DNA of 64,000 bases from Cyanobacteria bacterium FACHB-502 (GCA_014695325.1 JACJNZ010000077.1:24893-88892); one strand, 5' to 3'; numbered from the stretch's first letter, positions 29,387 to 38,834 are shown. The notes: generated by a model from the letters alone, not told the origin. A program made the numbers and translations.

Positions 29387-30529
29387 TCAGCTCAACTGAT
29401 TGCGAAACTGTCGGATGCTGAAGCCAAGCAGGACGATCGCAAAAACAGCCAGCGCGACAATATTGATCCAGAGTTCACCCACGCCAACGCCTTTTAATAA
29501 AAATCCTCTGGCGATCGCCACATAATGTCTGAGAGGATTGAGCAGGGAAAGGTAGCGGAAAAAGGCAGGCATACTTTCGATCGGCGCAATTGCCCCCGAA
29601 GTTTGAATGAGCGGCAAGTTAATAAAAAACGAAGTGAGAACGACCTGCCGCTGATTTTTAGAAATGGTCGCAAGCAAAATTCCGACCCCAATTCCCACAC
29701 ATAAATACAGCGCAGAAATCAGGAAAAACAGCAGTAAATTACCGCGAAAAGGCAAATTAAACACAACCTTACCCACCGTCAGCGCAAGACACACATCCCC
29801 CAGCAGCAAAATAAACAGCGGCACAATTTTTGCTAGTAAAATTTCCCAGGCTTCTGCGGGAGTCATCAAAAGTTGTTCTAGGGTTCCAGTATCCTTTTCA
29901 CGCACCACGGTTGAAGAAGACACCAACGAGCCGGTGAGCGTGAGCACCAGTCCCAACACGCCCGGCACAAAAAACCAGCTACTAATTAAGCCCGGATTAT
30001 ACAGAAAAACAACTTCAGGCTCGACCAAGGGAGACACAGGATTGGAATTCAATCGACGGCTAAATTGATTGATAATTTGCGAGAGATAACCGCTTGCGAT
30101 TCCGGCAGTATTAGCGTCAACGCCGTCGATTAGAACCTGGACTTCTGCGGTTTCATTTTCTTTTAACTTGCGATCGAAATCTGGTGGAATAACCAAGCCT
30201 GCGGTAATTTTGCCAAGCTGTACCTGTTTCCCTAATTCCGCTTCGCTATACAAATAATTTTCGGTTACAAAAATGCGGTTTTCGGTCATTGCCGTCACCA
30301 GTTCGCGACTCGTGCTACTGTTGGCATAATCAACCACGCCCATCTTGATAAAATGCACGTCTGGGCTGAGTGCAAATCCATAGATTAAAAGCTGAATGGT
30401 GGGTGGAAAGATCAGCAAAAAGATAAGCTGTTTGTTGCGGAGAATTTGATTGATTTCTTTGCGAGCCAGTGCCCAAACGCGGCTATTCAGCAGGCGATCG
30501 ATCAGTGGATAATCAATTACTTTTTTCAT
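29387..30529 (-). CDS. ABC-2 type exporter permease (YbhR/YbhS-like)
   Basis: The 380-residue permease has one N-terminal membrane helix (LIFLLIFPPTIQLLIYGFAL), a large extracytoplasmic loop and five C-terminal helices, including the conserved PAEAWEILLAKIVPLFILLL region. It would pair with the other permease and the double ATPase of this cluster to form a drug or lipid exporter. It lies 182 bp downstream of that permease on the same strand. The gap 30530-30711 holds nothing recognisable. Confidence 0.9.
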   Translation of the reverse strand: MKKVIDYPLIDRLLNSRVWALARKEINQILRNKQLIFLLIFPPTIQLLIYGFALSPDVHFIKMGVVDYANSSTSRELVTAMTENRIFVTENYLYSEAELGKQVQLGKITAGLVIPPDFDRKLKENETAEVQVLIDGVDANTAGIASGYLSQIINQFSRRLNSNPVSPLVEPEVVFLYNPGLISSWFFVPGVLGLVLTLTGSLVSSSTVVREKDTGTLEQLLMTPAEAWEILLAKIVPLFILLLGDVCLALTVGKVVFNLPFRGNLLLFFLISALYLCVGIGVGILLATISKNQRQVVLTSFFINLPLIQTSGAIAPIESMPAFFRYLSLLNPLRHYVAIARGFLLKGVGVGELWINIVALAVFAIVLLGFSIRQFRNQLS

Positions 30530-30711
30530 CGCTGAATCACCCTTAACTACACCTTTGTTTGCCTGATTGATGAAGTTGTTTAATCCGTCTTAAGAGTTCT
30601 ACATTGCCCCTATTCTCTTCAAGCCTGGGAAACTTTGAGCATCTTAAAGAAAACTCGGTTTCCCTTAAAATTAGGGGTTCGGGTCGTGGTGATCACGTTT
30701 CAAACCTCCTC

Positions 30712-31827
30712 TTAGTCCGGTAACTGCATTCGGCTCAAACTTTGCCGTGCCCGATTAAATAAAAATAATCCCAAAAGAATCAGCATTAACACTGCCCACC
30801 ACACGCCAGTCCAGCCGGTTCCGCGCACAAAGGCATCCCGAATAATGGGAATGTAGTATCGGGCAGGAACAATATTAGAAATAAGCGACAGCGGAAAGGG
30901 AATATTATTGAGCGGATAAATGAAACCAGAGAGCAGAAAAGCGGTGAGAAAGCCGATCGTTGCGACTGCCTGCACTGCTGCATTTTGACTTGCCGCTCTT
31001 GTGCCGATCATGATGCCAAACAGCACCGCAACCAGAATAAACAGCGGCGTTCCAATCAAAAATGGAGTCGGGTCGCCTGTGAAGCGCAAGCCAAATAGAA
31101 TCACACTTGTGCCGATAATTAACAGTCCTTCCAATAAACCAATCACTAGATAGGCAAATGCCTTGCCGAGAATCAATTCGATCGCACTTAAACTGGAAGC
31201 ATAAACCTGTAAAATTGTGCCCTGTTCTTTTTCCCGCACCATTGCCAGCGATGATAGCAGCGATGGATAAATCCATAAAATCACCGCACAGGTTCCCGGC
31301 ACAATGTAGAGCGATTCTTTGCGTCCCGGATTGAACCAAATACGAATTCGAGGAACAATTAATGGCTGATTTTGCTGCAGTCCAGAAACTCTGACAAAGT
31401 ACCGCGTGGTAGACTCAATGCTGCCGCGAATTACCCGCGCATTATTGACATCACTTCCATCTATCAAAACTTGAACCGTAACAGATTCGCCGTTCTTAAG
31501 ATTGCGCGAGAAATCGGGTGGAATAATAATTCCAGCTGTCGCTTTGCCCCGATCGATCATCTCAACCACCGACTGATTTAAGGGACGTTCAACTAAATTC
31601 AGCTGATTTGTCGCATAGAGTCTTTCGATATAACTGCGGCTTAGCAGTGTATTATCTAAATCCTGTACGGTGAGCGGAATATTTTTTGCTTCCAATCGAA
31701 TTGCATAGCCAAAAATAAACAGTGTTAATAAAGGCAGCAAAAACGCCAGTGCAACAGTTAATCGATCGCGGCGGAACTGAGCTAATTCTTTGATGCACTG
31801 AGACCAAATTCGCTGCGGCTTAATCAT
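30712..31827 (-). CDS. ABC-2 type exporter permease (YbhS/YbhR-like)
   Basis: The 371-residue protein has the same topology as the downstream permease: LTVALAFLLPLLTLFIFGYA as helix one, a periplasmic loop (IDGSDVNNARVIRGSIEST), then five helices with SLAMVREKEQGTILQVYASS before them. Two non-identical permeases fit the heterodimeric YbhS-YbhR arrangement. It starts 20 bp after the ATPase gene, which suggests one operon. Confidence 0.92.
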   Translation of the reverse strand: MIKPQRIWSQCIKELAQFRRDRLTVALAFLLPLLTLFIFGYAIRLEAKNIPLTVQDLDNTLLSRSYIERLYATNQLNLVERPLNQSVVEMIDRGKATAGIIIPPDFSRNLKNGESVTVQVLIDGSDVNNARVIRGSIESTTRYFVRVSGLQQNQPLIVPRIRIWFNPGRKESLYIVPGTCAVILWIYPSLLSSLAMVREKEQGTILQVYASSLSAIELILGKAFAYLVIGLLEGLLIIGTSVILFGLRFTGDPTPFLIGTPLFILVAVLFGIMIGTRAASQNAAVQAVATIGFLTAFLLSGFIYPLNNIPFPLSLISNIVPARYYIPIIRDAFVRGTGWTGVWWAVLMLILLGLFLFNRARQSLSRMQLPD

Positions 31828-31847
31828 TGCGCTGTCCTCTGAATTGG

Positions 31848-33890
31848 CTATGCTTCTGCTCGCTGCACAATACCGATAAACGCATCTTCGAGCGTGAAAG
31901 AAATTGGGCGAATTGATTGAACTTCAATGCGGGTTCCGTCTGGCTTCTGATAGGCAAATAGCCAGGTTTTAATTTGCGGCATCTCGCGATCGGGATTGTC
32001 TAAAACCAGGTGAAGTCGATCGCCAAAAATCGAGACGCGCCAGGGTTCCATCTGGGTTTTTAGCAAATCTGAAGCTGCCTGATTTTGGTTAGTTACCAGC
32101 TCGATTAATCGTCCGGGCTGCGCTGCTTTGATCTGGGTCGGCGATCCTTCTGCAACGACCTCGCCCGCCACCAGAAATCCCATGTAATTACAGTGTTCCG
32201 CTTCTTCGAGATAGTGCGTTGTTACCAAAACGGCTGTGCCGCGACGGGCAAAATCCTCAATTAACCGCCAGAACTGCCGCCGCGCCAGAGGGTCAACTCC
32301 CGAAGTTGGCTCATCTAGAAACAGGATTTCCGGCTCATGCATGACGGATGCACCAAAGGCAACGCGCTGCTTCCAGCCTCCGGGCAAGCCTCCGGTGATT
32401 AAGTCCTCCTGTCCTTCTAAACCGCAGATGTGCAGCACCCAGTCAATTTTTTCGCGTCGCTGCGATCGAGGAACGCCATACACCCCGCAATAGAATTCGA
32501 GATTTTGGACGATCGAGAGGTCGTCGTACAGCGTGAACTTCTGGCTCATGTAGCCAATCCGTCGCCGCAAATCGGGGTCGCGCAAATTACTGGTTTGTCC
32601 TGCCAGGGAAATTTCGCCGCCGCTGGCAGAGAGTAAGCCGCAGAGCATTTTGATCGTGGTGGTTTTTCCGGCTCCGTTTGCGCCCAACAAGCCGTAGATT
32701 TCGCCATAGCGAACTTGCAGCGTCACATCTTTAACCGCCTGAAAGTTGCCGAAGGTTTTGTAGAGATGATGGGTTTCGATCGCCGCAGTTCCTTTCGCAG
32801 CTCTGGATCCTTCGCGATCCGATCCGAAGGAGTTCCCGCTTGGGAGTAATCGCGGAAAGGGCACAAACGGCGACTCAGCCCCCTGATGGCGCAACTGGGT
32901 CACGAAGACATTTTCCAGCGTCACGTCAACGGGTTCGATTTCCGATATTTTCAGCCGCTCCTGTTGGGCAATTTGCTGAATCGTTTTCGTTCCCTCTTCC
33001 GGCGAATGCACCAGCACATCCAGCCGATCGCCAAAGGTCTGCACGTCTACTAAAGCCGAATCGCGGGTTTCACCCAACGGGGAAGGGCTTCGCATCGCTG
33101 CTAACAGTGCCCGTTCTACGGCAGCAAGCTGAGGAGTTCGCAGTTCCAGTCGAGATAAACCCAGATTTTGCCTGAGCTGGCGCAATGTTCCGGTCTGCTG
33201 AATCTTGCCTTCATACATCAGGGAAATTCGGTTGCAGCGTTCTGCTTCGTCCAGGTAGGGAGTTGCGACTACGATCGTCATGCCCTGACTTGCCAACGTC
33301 GCCAGCACATCCCAAAATTCCCGTCGCGAAACCGGGTCAACGCCTGTCGTGGGTTCATCCAGCAGCAAAATTTCCGGCTCCGACACCAGCGCACAGCAAA
33401 GGGCAAGCTTCTGCTTCATGCCGCCCGATAGCTGACCCGCCAACCGATCGCCAAACCGATCGAGATCCATCAGCTTGAGATAGCGATCGCGCCGCTCCTG
33501 AAAACGATCGGACGGAATCTGGCGCAGTCCGGCACTGTAGCGTATGTTTTCGTCCAGGCTCAAGTCCAGATACAGCGAAAACTGCTGCGTCAAATAGCCA
33601 ATGCCCAACCGCGCATCGCGAGGCGATCGTCCCAACACCTGAATCTCGCCTGCGCTTGCCTCCATCACGCCCGCCAGAATTTGAAACGTCGTCGTCTTTC
33701 CGGCTCCGTCAGGACCAATCAAGCCAAAAATCTCGCCGCGCTGCACCTCAAAATCAATGCTCTGAACGGCGATCGTCTGATTGTTCTTTTTGCCATAGTG
33801 TTTTTGCAGTCCTGCCACTCGAATCACGGGTTCTGTTGCAGCAGGAACCGGACGGGCAGAAGCAAAGGAAGCAGGCTGAGTCTGAGTCAT
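31848..33890 (-). CDS. Fused double ABC ATPase (YbhF-like)
   Basis: The 680-residue protein has two complete ATPase domains. The first (residues about 22-250) has Walker A GPDGAGKTTT, signature LSGGMKQKLALC and Walker B ILLLDEPTTG. The second (about 370-610) has GANGAGKTTTIK, a weak signature GLPGGWKQRVAFG and ILFLDEPTSG. In the second domain proline replaces the usual serine (LPGG), and the first Walker A has Asp (GPDGAGK). Both catalytic glutamates are replaced by aspartate-glutamate pairs in the usual DEP form. It energises the two neighbouring permeases. Confidence 0.93.
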   Translation of the reverse strand: MTQTQPASFASARPVPAATEPVIRVAGLQKHYGKKNNQTIAVQSIDFEVQRGEIFGLIGPDGAGKTTTFQILAGVMEASAGEIQVLGRSPRDARLGIGYLTQQFSLYLDLSLDENIRYSAGLRQIPSDRFQERRDRYLKLMDLDRFGDRLAGQLSGGMKQKLALCCALVSEPEILLLDEPTTGVDPVSRREFWDVLATLASQGMTIVVATPYLDEAERCNRISLMYEGKIQQTGTLRQLRQNLGLSRLELRTPQLAAVERALLAAMRSPSPLGETRDSALVDVQTFGDRLDVLVHSPEEGTKTIQQIAQQERLKISEIEPVDVTLENVFVTQLRHQGAESPFVPFPRLLPSGNSFGSDREGSRAAKGTAAIETHHLYKTFGNFQAVKDVTLQVRYGEIYGLLGANGAGKTTTIKMLCGLLSASGGEISLAGQTSNLRDPDLRRRIGYMSQKFTLYDDLSIVQNLEFYCGVYGVPRSQRREKIDWVLHICGLEGQEDLITGGLPGGWKQRVAFGASVMHEPEILFLDEPTSGVDPLARRQFWRLIEDFARRGTAVLVTTHYLEEAEHCNYMGFLVAGEVVAEGSPTQIKAAQPGRLIELVTNQNQAASDLLKTQMEPWRVSIFGDRLHLVLDNPDREMPQIKTWLFAYQKPDGTRIEVQSIRPISFTLEDAFIGIVQRAEA

Positions 33891-33895
33891 ATTGG

Positions 33896-35143
33896 CTAAC
33901 GATTAGGTTCGATTGTTGCGTCCGCAGGCATTCCCGGCTTGGCAAATCCGCCCGGTTCCTCGATCGCCAGCTTCACACCAAACACCTGCTGCACCCGGTC
34001 TTCTCGAAAGTAGATATTCTCCGGGGTAAACGAGGCTTCCGAATCAATCTCGACCACGCTGGCAACCAGTGGGCGGTCTGGGTCAGAGTCAAGGTACACG
34101 TTCGCACGCTGCCCAACTCGGACTAAGCCAATCTGTCCTGCTGGAATAAAGCCGCGCAGATACACCGTGTTTAAATCGAGCACAGTCAGCAGCGTTTTGC
34201 CTGCCGTCACGACCGTTCCCGGTTCTACGGTGCGATCGGTAATCACGCCGTTAATCGGGCTATTGATCGTTAGATCGTTGAGCTGCGCCACAATCCGCTG
34301 ACGTTCTGCTTCGGCATTGCGGACTTCTGCCTGGGCGGCGGCGAGCTGTGCCCGTGCCTGCGCTACCTGAGCATTGAGGCGATCGAGCTGCACGGTGTTA
34401 ATTTCGGGGTTAAGCGTGGTGGTTTGCGTCTGAGTCAGTCCGCCCTGAGCCGCCGTAATCTGACGCTGGGCTGCATTCACCGCTGCTTGCCGACTAGTGA
34501 GGGTTGCCTGTGCGGTGCGAAATGCGGCATTCGCTTCGTCAAATCGCTGCTGAGTGACTGCCCCTTCCTGGACGAGCTGAGCAAATCGATCGCGATCCTG
34601 GCGGGCTAGCTCAAGCTGTGCCTGGGCCTCTGTTACCTGTGCCCGTGCCTGTTCGAGCTGTGCCTGGGCGGCGGCGACCTGCGCCTCTGCCTGAGAAACA
34701 CGCCCCTGCGTATCGCCCTCTGCTTGCTGAAGCCGCAACTGTGCCTCCTCGATCTGAGTTTGCAGCACATTGAGCTGGAGCTGAGCATTTTGTACCTGAT
34801 TTTTGGCAGATTGAATCCGGGCTTCGGTTCCGGCGAGCTGTGCCCGCAGTTCATCATCGTCCAGCCGCGCTAAAAGCTGTCCTTTTTGCACCTGTGCCCC
34901 TTCCCGCACGGTGACTTCTTCGACTCGCCCCGGCACCTGAGTGCCCACATCTGTTTCGTAGCCTTCAATCCGTCCACTGAGCTGTAGTTCGTCTGTAGCG
35001 GGGCGCGACAGAAAATACCAGGCAGTTAATCCTCCCCCGGCAGCCAACAGGGCGATCGGCAACAGAACCCTTTTGCGGCGCGATCGGGGCTGAACTACGG
35101 GCGGAACGGCAGTCTTTTCAGAACTGGGAAGTGTTTGTGCCAT
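33896..35143 (-). CDS. HlyD/YbhG-like periplasmic adaptor
   Basis: The 415-residue membrane fusion protein has one N-terminal helix (LLPIALLAAGGGLTAWYFL) and a lipoyl half (VREGAQVQKGQLLARLDDDE). A long alanine/glutamine-rich coiled coil (about residues 105-270) is followed by the second lipoyl half (GVITDRTVEPGTVVTAGKTL) and a beta-barrel. It would link the inner-membrane exporter to an outer-membrane channel. It is the first gene of the operon, five bases before the ATPase gene. Confidence 0.93.
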   Translation of the reverse strand: MAQTLPSSEKTAVPPVVQPRSRRKRVLLPIALLAAGGGLTAWYFLSRPATDELQLSGRIEGYETDVGTQVPGRVEEVTVREGAQVQKGQLLARLDDDELRAQLAGTEARIQSAKNQVQNAQLQLNVLQTQIEEAQLRLQQAEGDTQGRVSQAEAQVAAAQAQLEQARAQVTEAQAQLELARQDRDRFAQLVQEGAVTQQRFDEANAAFRTAQATLTSRQAAVNAAQRQITAAQGGLTQTQTTTLNPEINTVQLDRLNAQVAQARAQLAAAQAEVRNAEAERQRIVAQLNDLTINSPINGVITDRTVEPGTVVTAGKTLLTVLDLNTVYLRGFIPAGQIGLVRVGQRANVYLDSDPDRPLVASVVEIDSEASFTPENIYFREDRVQQVFGVKLAIEEPGGFAKPGMPADATIEPNR

Positions 35144-35295
35144 ACGGGGAACTGCCAGAGTCGAATGATTTGAGAGAAATCTTTGAGGGGGACTTGAGAC
35201 AGATTTCAGAGAAATACGGGGAAAAGAAAGAGATAGAAGGAGATACAGAGAGAAATAAGTTTTGAAAAGGGAGCCGGGGAAGGAACTTTGATCAC

Positions 35296-35310
35296 ACTAG
35301 ACTGTCTAGT
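35296..35310. promoter_or_regulatory. Perfect palindromic operator between exporter operon and TetR gene
   Basis: ACTAGAC-T-GTCTAGT is a perfect 15-bp dyad. It sits 152 bp upstream of the HlyD start and about 205 bp before the TetR start. Size, symmetry and placement are those of a TetR-family operator, so the divergent regulator probably represses both units here. The rest of the 35144-35514 gap has no gene. Confidence 0.7.
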
Positions 35311-35514
35311 ATGATTACAAGCAAAATCCTAGCGCGATCGCCCAAACCGGACAAGCATCCCTGAAAATTGTTTACATAGCAGGGATTAAACGACCCTGAT
35401 CTAGGAGCATGAACCAAATTCTTGGGTCTGACCTCTTGAACAGGATAGAGCTTTAACCCCCTTGAACCCCTCTTTGAAACCCACCCCTTGAAGCCAGAGA
35501 CAAGCAAAGCCACA

Positions 35515-36129
35515 ATGCACAGCAGTTCCCCCCTTGAGGTAATCAGCAGCGACAAGCGAGAGCAGATTTTGCAGGGCGCAATGCAGGTGTTTTTAAGCCA
35601 GGGCTACGCCAGCACCAGCATGGATCGGGTTGCGGCGGCGGCGGGTGTCTCCAAGCAAACTATCTATAGTTACTTTCAAGATAAACAAGGGCTATTTACC
35701 GCTCTAATCGAACGGGTGACGATCGATCGAATGCAGCACATCTTCCGTGCCGAGGAATTGAGCGACGAACCCGAACTGCTGCGATACTTCGCCGAATCGT
35801 TTCTTCAAAAAATGGCAAACCCAGAATTCCTGAGCCTGCTGCGAATTATTATTTCTGAATCTGCCCGCTTCCCCGAACTCGCCAACCTCTACACCCGCAC
35901 GGTCATTCAGCGAGGGCGATCGATCCTGACCGACTACTTCCAGCGTCACCCCGAACTTCGCATCGCCGACCCCGAAGCCACTGCCCAGATCTTCTGCGGC
36001 TCCCTGATCTCTTTCTTAATTGCTCAAGAAATTCTCTATGGCAAAGAGGTTGCACCCCTGGCAGGCGATCGCCTGGTCAATGCCCTGGTCACCCTCTTCC
36101 TCGATCGCACCTCTCCCCATCCCAACTAA
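35515..36129 (+). CDS. TetR/AcrR repressor of the ABC exporter
   Basis: The 204-residue protein has the HTH at residues 10-58 (REQILQGAMQVFLSQGYAST, AGVSKQTIYSYFQDKQGLF) and a helical effector domain like the AcrR C-terminal type. It diverges from a YbhGFSR-like operon. In E. coli the equivalent operon is controlled by the TetR protein CecR (YbiH), so the pairing is meaningful. ATG 35515 is chosen; a TTG at 35488 would add nine residues. Confidence 0.9.
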   Translation: MHSSSPLEVISSDKREQILQGAMQVFLSQGYASTSMDRVAAAAGVSKQTIYSYFQDKQGLFTALIERVTIDRMQHIFRAEELSDEPELLRYFAESFLQKMANPEFLSLLRIIISESARFPELANLYTRTVIQRGRSILTDYFQRHPELRIADPEATAQIFCGSLISFLIAQEILYGKEVAPLAGDRLVNALVTLFLDRTSPHPN

Positions 36130-36177
36130 TCCCCTCACCTTTCCACCCCTCGGCTCCCTCGACTCCCTCGACTCCCC

Positions 36178-36384
36178 CTAATCCAGCTTCAATGCATTCA
36201 CCGGAACCTCATCCCACGACTCCACCTCCCGCATCTGCGTAAACCACCCCTCCTGTTTCTGAGCCGTCGTCAGGTTTGCTTCAAACGAATCGTGGCACTC
36301 CTGCGCCTGAACCTCATTGCAGCAAGCAATACAAGCCCGGATAATCCCAGAAGAATCGATTTGCTCATTGACCCAAATTTTCAC
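36178..36384 (-). CDS. Small conserved cyanobacterial protein
   Basis: The 68-residue protein (MKIWVNEQIDSSGIIRACIA...) contains the cysteine cluster CIACCNEVQAQEC and an acidic C-terminus. No domain is recognised. Codon use matches neighbouring genes, and similar short proteins are familiar from other cyanobacteria. It converges with the TetR gene. A 12-bp palindrome lies 55 bp upstream of the start. Confidence 0.6.
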   Translation of the reverse strand: MKIWVNEQIDSSGIIRACIACCNEVQAQECHDSFEANLTTAQKQEGWFTQMREVESWDEVPVNALKLD

Positions 36385-36438
36385 GCCGATCGCCCCCGTT
36401 CACGCAAGAAATTCACTGTCGAAATAGGGTTTTCATGA

Positions 36439-36450
36439 TCACAATTGTGA
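36439..36450. promoter_or_regulatory. 12-bp perfect palindrome between divergent genes
   Basis: TCACAATTGTGA lies between the small 68-residue gene and the sulfurtransferase gene. It is the reverse arrangement of the CRP-type TGTGA-N6-TCACA box, so I call it only a possible operator. Nothing else stands out in 36385-36734. Confidence 0.3.
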
Positions 36451-36734
36451 CAGACCCTCCTCTAAGGTTTTACCGGACAGTTGGGGCGATCGCAATCACT
36501 GATTGCAATGACTGACTGCAATAACCGACTCGCAAGAGTTGATGCACAGCACTTACTATTTATAATTCCTATAATTCAGATAATTCAGGACAGGATTTCT
36601 AGATTGCCGATGACGCACTGCTGGCAACGGGTTTTCTTTGATCAACTTAAGCCGATAAGCCAGGCTTTCCCAAAATGGAAGGGCTAAGAAACGGTGCGGG
36701 CGACCCAGAACAAACCAGAACAAAATTACAGGCA

Positions 36735-37625
36735 ATGACCCATTCAACCCACTCTCCGATCTGGAATGTCTCACGCTCAGGCTGGATTGTTTCTCCTGAT
36801 TGGCTGGCGGAGCATCTGAACGATTCCCGGATTGCGATCGTAGACTGTCGCTTTTCGCTGATGCAGCCTGAGCTGGGACAGGAACAATACCGCACAAGCC
36901 ATATTCCTGGCGCGTTTTATCTGGATCTGAATCGGGACTTATCCAGTCCAGTCGGGCAACACGGCGGACGACATCCCCTCCCCGACCCGGCAATTCTAGC
37001 AGAGAAGCTCAAGGCGATCGGCATTCGATCGGCTGCATTCGGGCAGGAACCAACGCTCGTCGTGGCTTATGACGATTCGCGGTTTGGCTTTGCGGCGCGG
37101 CTCTGGTGGCTCTTACGCTATCTCGGACACGATCAGGTGGTGCTGCTCGACGGCGGCTTTCAAACCTGGCAGGACAAAGGCTATCCCGTCAGCCGCGAAC
37201 CTTCGATCGCCCAACCCGGCAACTTTGTGCCCCAGGTGCGTTCAGATTGGGTGGTTGATATCGAAACAGTCAGGGCAAGCCAAAATCATCCAGGCATTGT
37301 GCTGGTTGATTCGCGAGAAGCAGAACGCTATCGAGGAGAACGGGAGCCGATCGATCCGATCGCAGGTCATATTCCTGGCGCGGTGAACTATCCCTGGCAG
37401 GAAGTGACGGGCGCAGATGGACTGGCACAGCCTCCGGTGGTTCAGCAGCAGCGATGGTCAGACATTCAAAATGCGCCAGAAATTTGGGTCTACTGCGGGT
37501 CGGGTGTGACGGCCTGTGTCAATCTGCTGTCGCTGGCAATGGCAGACTTGCCCCAGGGAAAGCTCTATGCCGGAAGCTGGAGTGACTGGTGCTCGTATCA
37601 GACGGATACATCCTCTGCCTCCTGA
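36735..37625 (+). CDS. Rhodanese-type sulfurtransferase (tandem domain)
   Basis: The 296-residue protein has two rhodanese domains. The first (residues about 12-140) lacks the active cysteine; the second (about 165-290) has the loop VYCGSGVTAC with the catalytic cysteine. This is the thiosulfate or 3-mercaptopyruvate sulfurtransferase layout. The motif CGSGVTAC is typical of 3-mercaptopyruvate-type enzymes. ATG 36735 (MTHSTHSPIW) is preferred; a longer frame from 36675 is possible. Confidence 0.88.
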   Translation: MTHSTHSPIWNVSRSGWIVSPDWLAEHLNDSRIAIVDCRFSLMQPELGQEQYRTSHIPGAFYLDLNRDLSSPVGQHGGRHPLPDPAILAEKLKAIGIRSAAFGQEPTLVVAYDDSRFGFAARLWWLLRYLGHDQVVLLDGGFQTWQDKGYPVSREPSIAQPGNFVPQVRSDWVVDIETVRASQNHPGIVLVDSREAERYRGEREPIDPIAGHIPGAVNYPWQEVTGADGLAQPPVVQQQRWSDIQNAPEIWVYCGSGVTACVNLLSLAMADLPQGKLYAGSWSDWCSYQTDTSSAS

Positions 37626-37740
37626 GGAAAACGCCCTTTACCATCAGCAACAGGAAGCCTGCGATCGGGTCAAGAGCTGCACTGAGAGCGATTTGCTGTA
37701 ACATTGGAGGCGTATCGCTGACTTTAACTTAACAATTCTA

Positions 37741-37776
37741 TAATGTTCAATTTATAATGCTCAAAATAATGCTCAA
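37741..37776. repeat. Three short direct repeats (TAATGYTCAA) upstream of labA
   Basis: TAATGTTCAA (37741), TAATGCTCAA (37755) and TAATGCTCAA (37767) are spaced 14 and 12 bp apart in the 487-bp gap before labA. Helical-turn spacing would suit a repeated protein-binding site, but slippage is also possible. No gene is seen in 37626-38112. Confidence 0.45.
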
Positions 37777-38112
37777 ATTTAGGTTTTTGCTGACATTTCG
37801 CTGACATTAGGAGGATGATTGACTGCGGCGGCGGCTGTGACTTCTCAACTCAGATTGCTGTGATCCAGCACAGTTGACTTTACAAGTCTGGCGGCTGCGC
37901 GTATAAAATTGACTTGACTACAAATGGTTGATTACGAGTAGCTGATTACAGCCTGAAGCGGTCATTTTGTTGATTTTGATTTGTCTGGTTTTACTGATTG
38001 CCTGAAAATGGCAGCGGGCCGCAATTGACACCCCTATCTCTAACGCTTTATTTGACTTTCCATCCTTCAACTTTTTCCTAAAAATTCTAAAAAATATAGG
38101 TCTAGAGCTTCT

Positions 38113-38634
38113 ATGTCTTCATCGATGAACCGTCTTTCGATTTTTGTAGACGGCAACAATATGTTTTATGCTCAACAAAAGAATGGGTGGTTCTTTGATC
38201 CAAGACGGGTGCTGGAATACTTTACCCGTACTATTACTGATGTCAAGCTGGTGAATGCCTTCTGGTACACCGGACTTAAAGACCCGCAGGATCAGCGAGG
38301 CTTTCGCGACGCGCTAATCAGTTTGGGCTACACCGTTCGCACCAAAATTTTGAAAGAGTACTACGACGATAGTTCGGGTCGCATCTCTCAAAAAGCAAAT
38401 CTGGACATTGAAATTGTCGTTGATATGTTTAGCACCGTCGATCAGTATGATCAGGTGATTTTGTTTAGCGGAGACGGAGATTTTGAGCGGGCGATCGAAC
38501 TTCTGCGTGCTAAAAATACCCACATTACAGTCGTTTCAACCGAAGGCATGATTGCACGAGAACTGCGAAATGCCACCGATCGCTATATTGATTTAAACGA
38601 TATTCGTTCTCATATTGAAAAATCTGATAATTAG
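38113..38634 (+). CDS. labA: LabA-like NYN domain protein
   Basis: The 173-residue protein is a single NYN (PIN-like) domain: LSIFVDGNNMFYAQQKNG with the first acidic residue, then ANLDIEIVVDMFS and QVILFSGDGDFERAIELL with the remaining acidic cluster. In Synechococcus elongatus LabA mediates negative feedback on kaiBC expression by KaiC, and this protein matches it closely in length and motifs. A paralogue (LalA type) is possible, since no kai genes are nearby. Confidence 0.85.
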   Translation: MSSSMNRLSIFVDGNNMFYAQQKNGWFFDPRRVLEYFTRTITDVKLVNAFWYTGLKDPQDQRGFRDALISLGYTVRTKILKEYYDDSSGRISQKANLDIEIVVDMFSTVDQYDQVILFSGDGDFERAIELLRAKNTHITVVSTEGMIARELRNATDRYIDLNDIRSHIEKSDN

Positions 38635-38725
38635 TCTAATTAACAGTCTAATCGGCTTGATTTCAGAGGGTGTTTTAAGGGCCGCGATTGCAACCCAGAT
38701 CACCCTCCGAACGGGTCAATTCTGA

Positions 38726-38762
38726 GGGGAACTGAGCATCCTTCCGATACTCAAAGTCCCCC
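38726..38762. repeat. Imperfect hairpin related to the one at 3170
   Basis: GGGGAACTGAG and CTCAAAGTCCCCC pair imperfectly and align base by base with the hairpin at 3170-3206. A second inverted repeat (GAGGGTG at 38666, CACCCTC at 38701) precedes it. Together they fill the space between labA and the gltD fragment. Confidence 0.45.
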
Positions 38763-38834
38763 CTCGCTCTTTTAGAACAGCACTCCTTGAAATGGGAGAG
38801 GATGTGCAATTCAGGACATCTCAAAGACGTTGCC

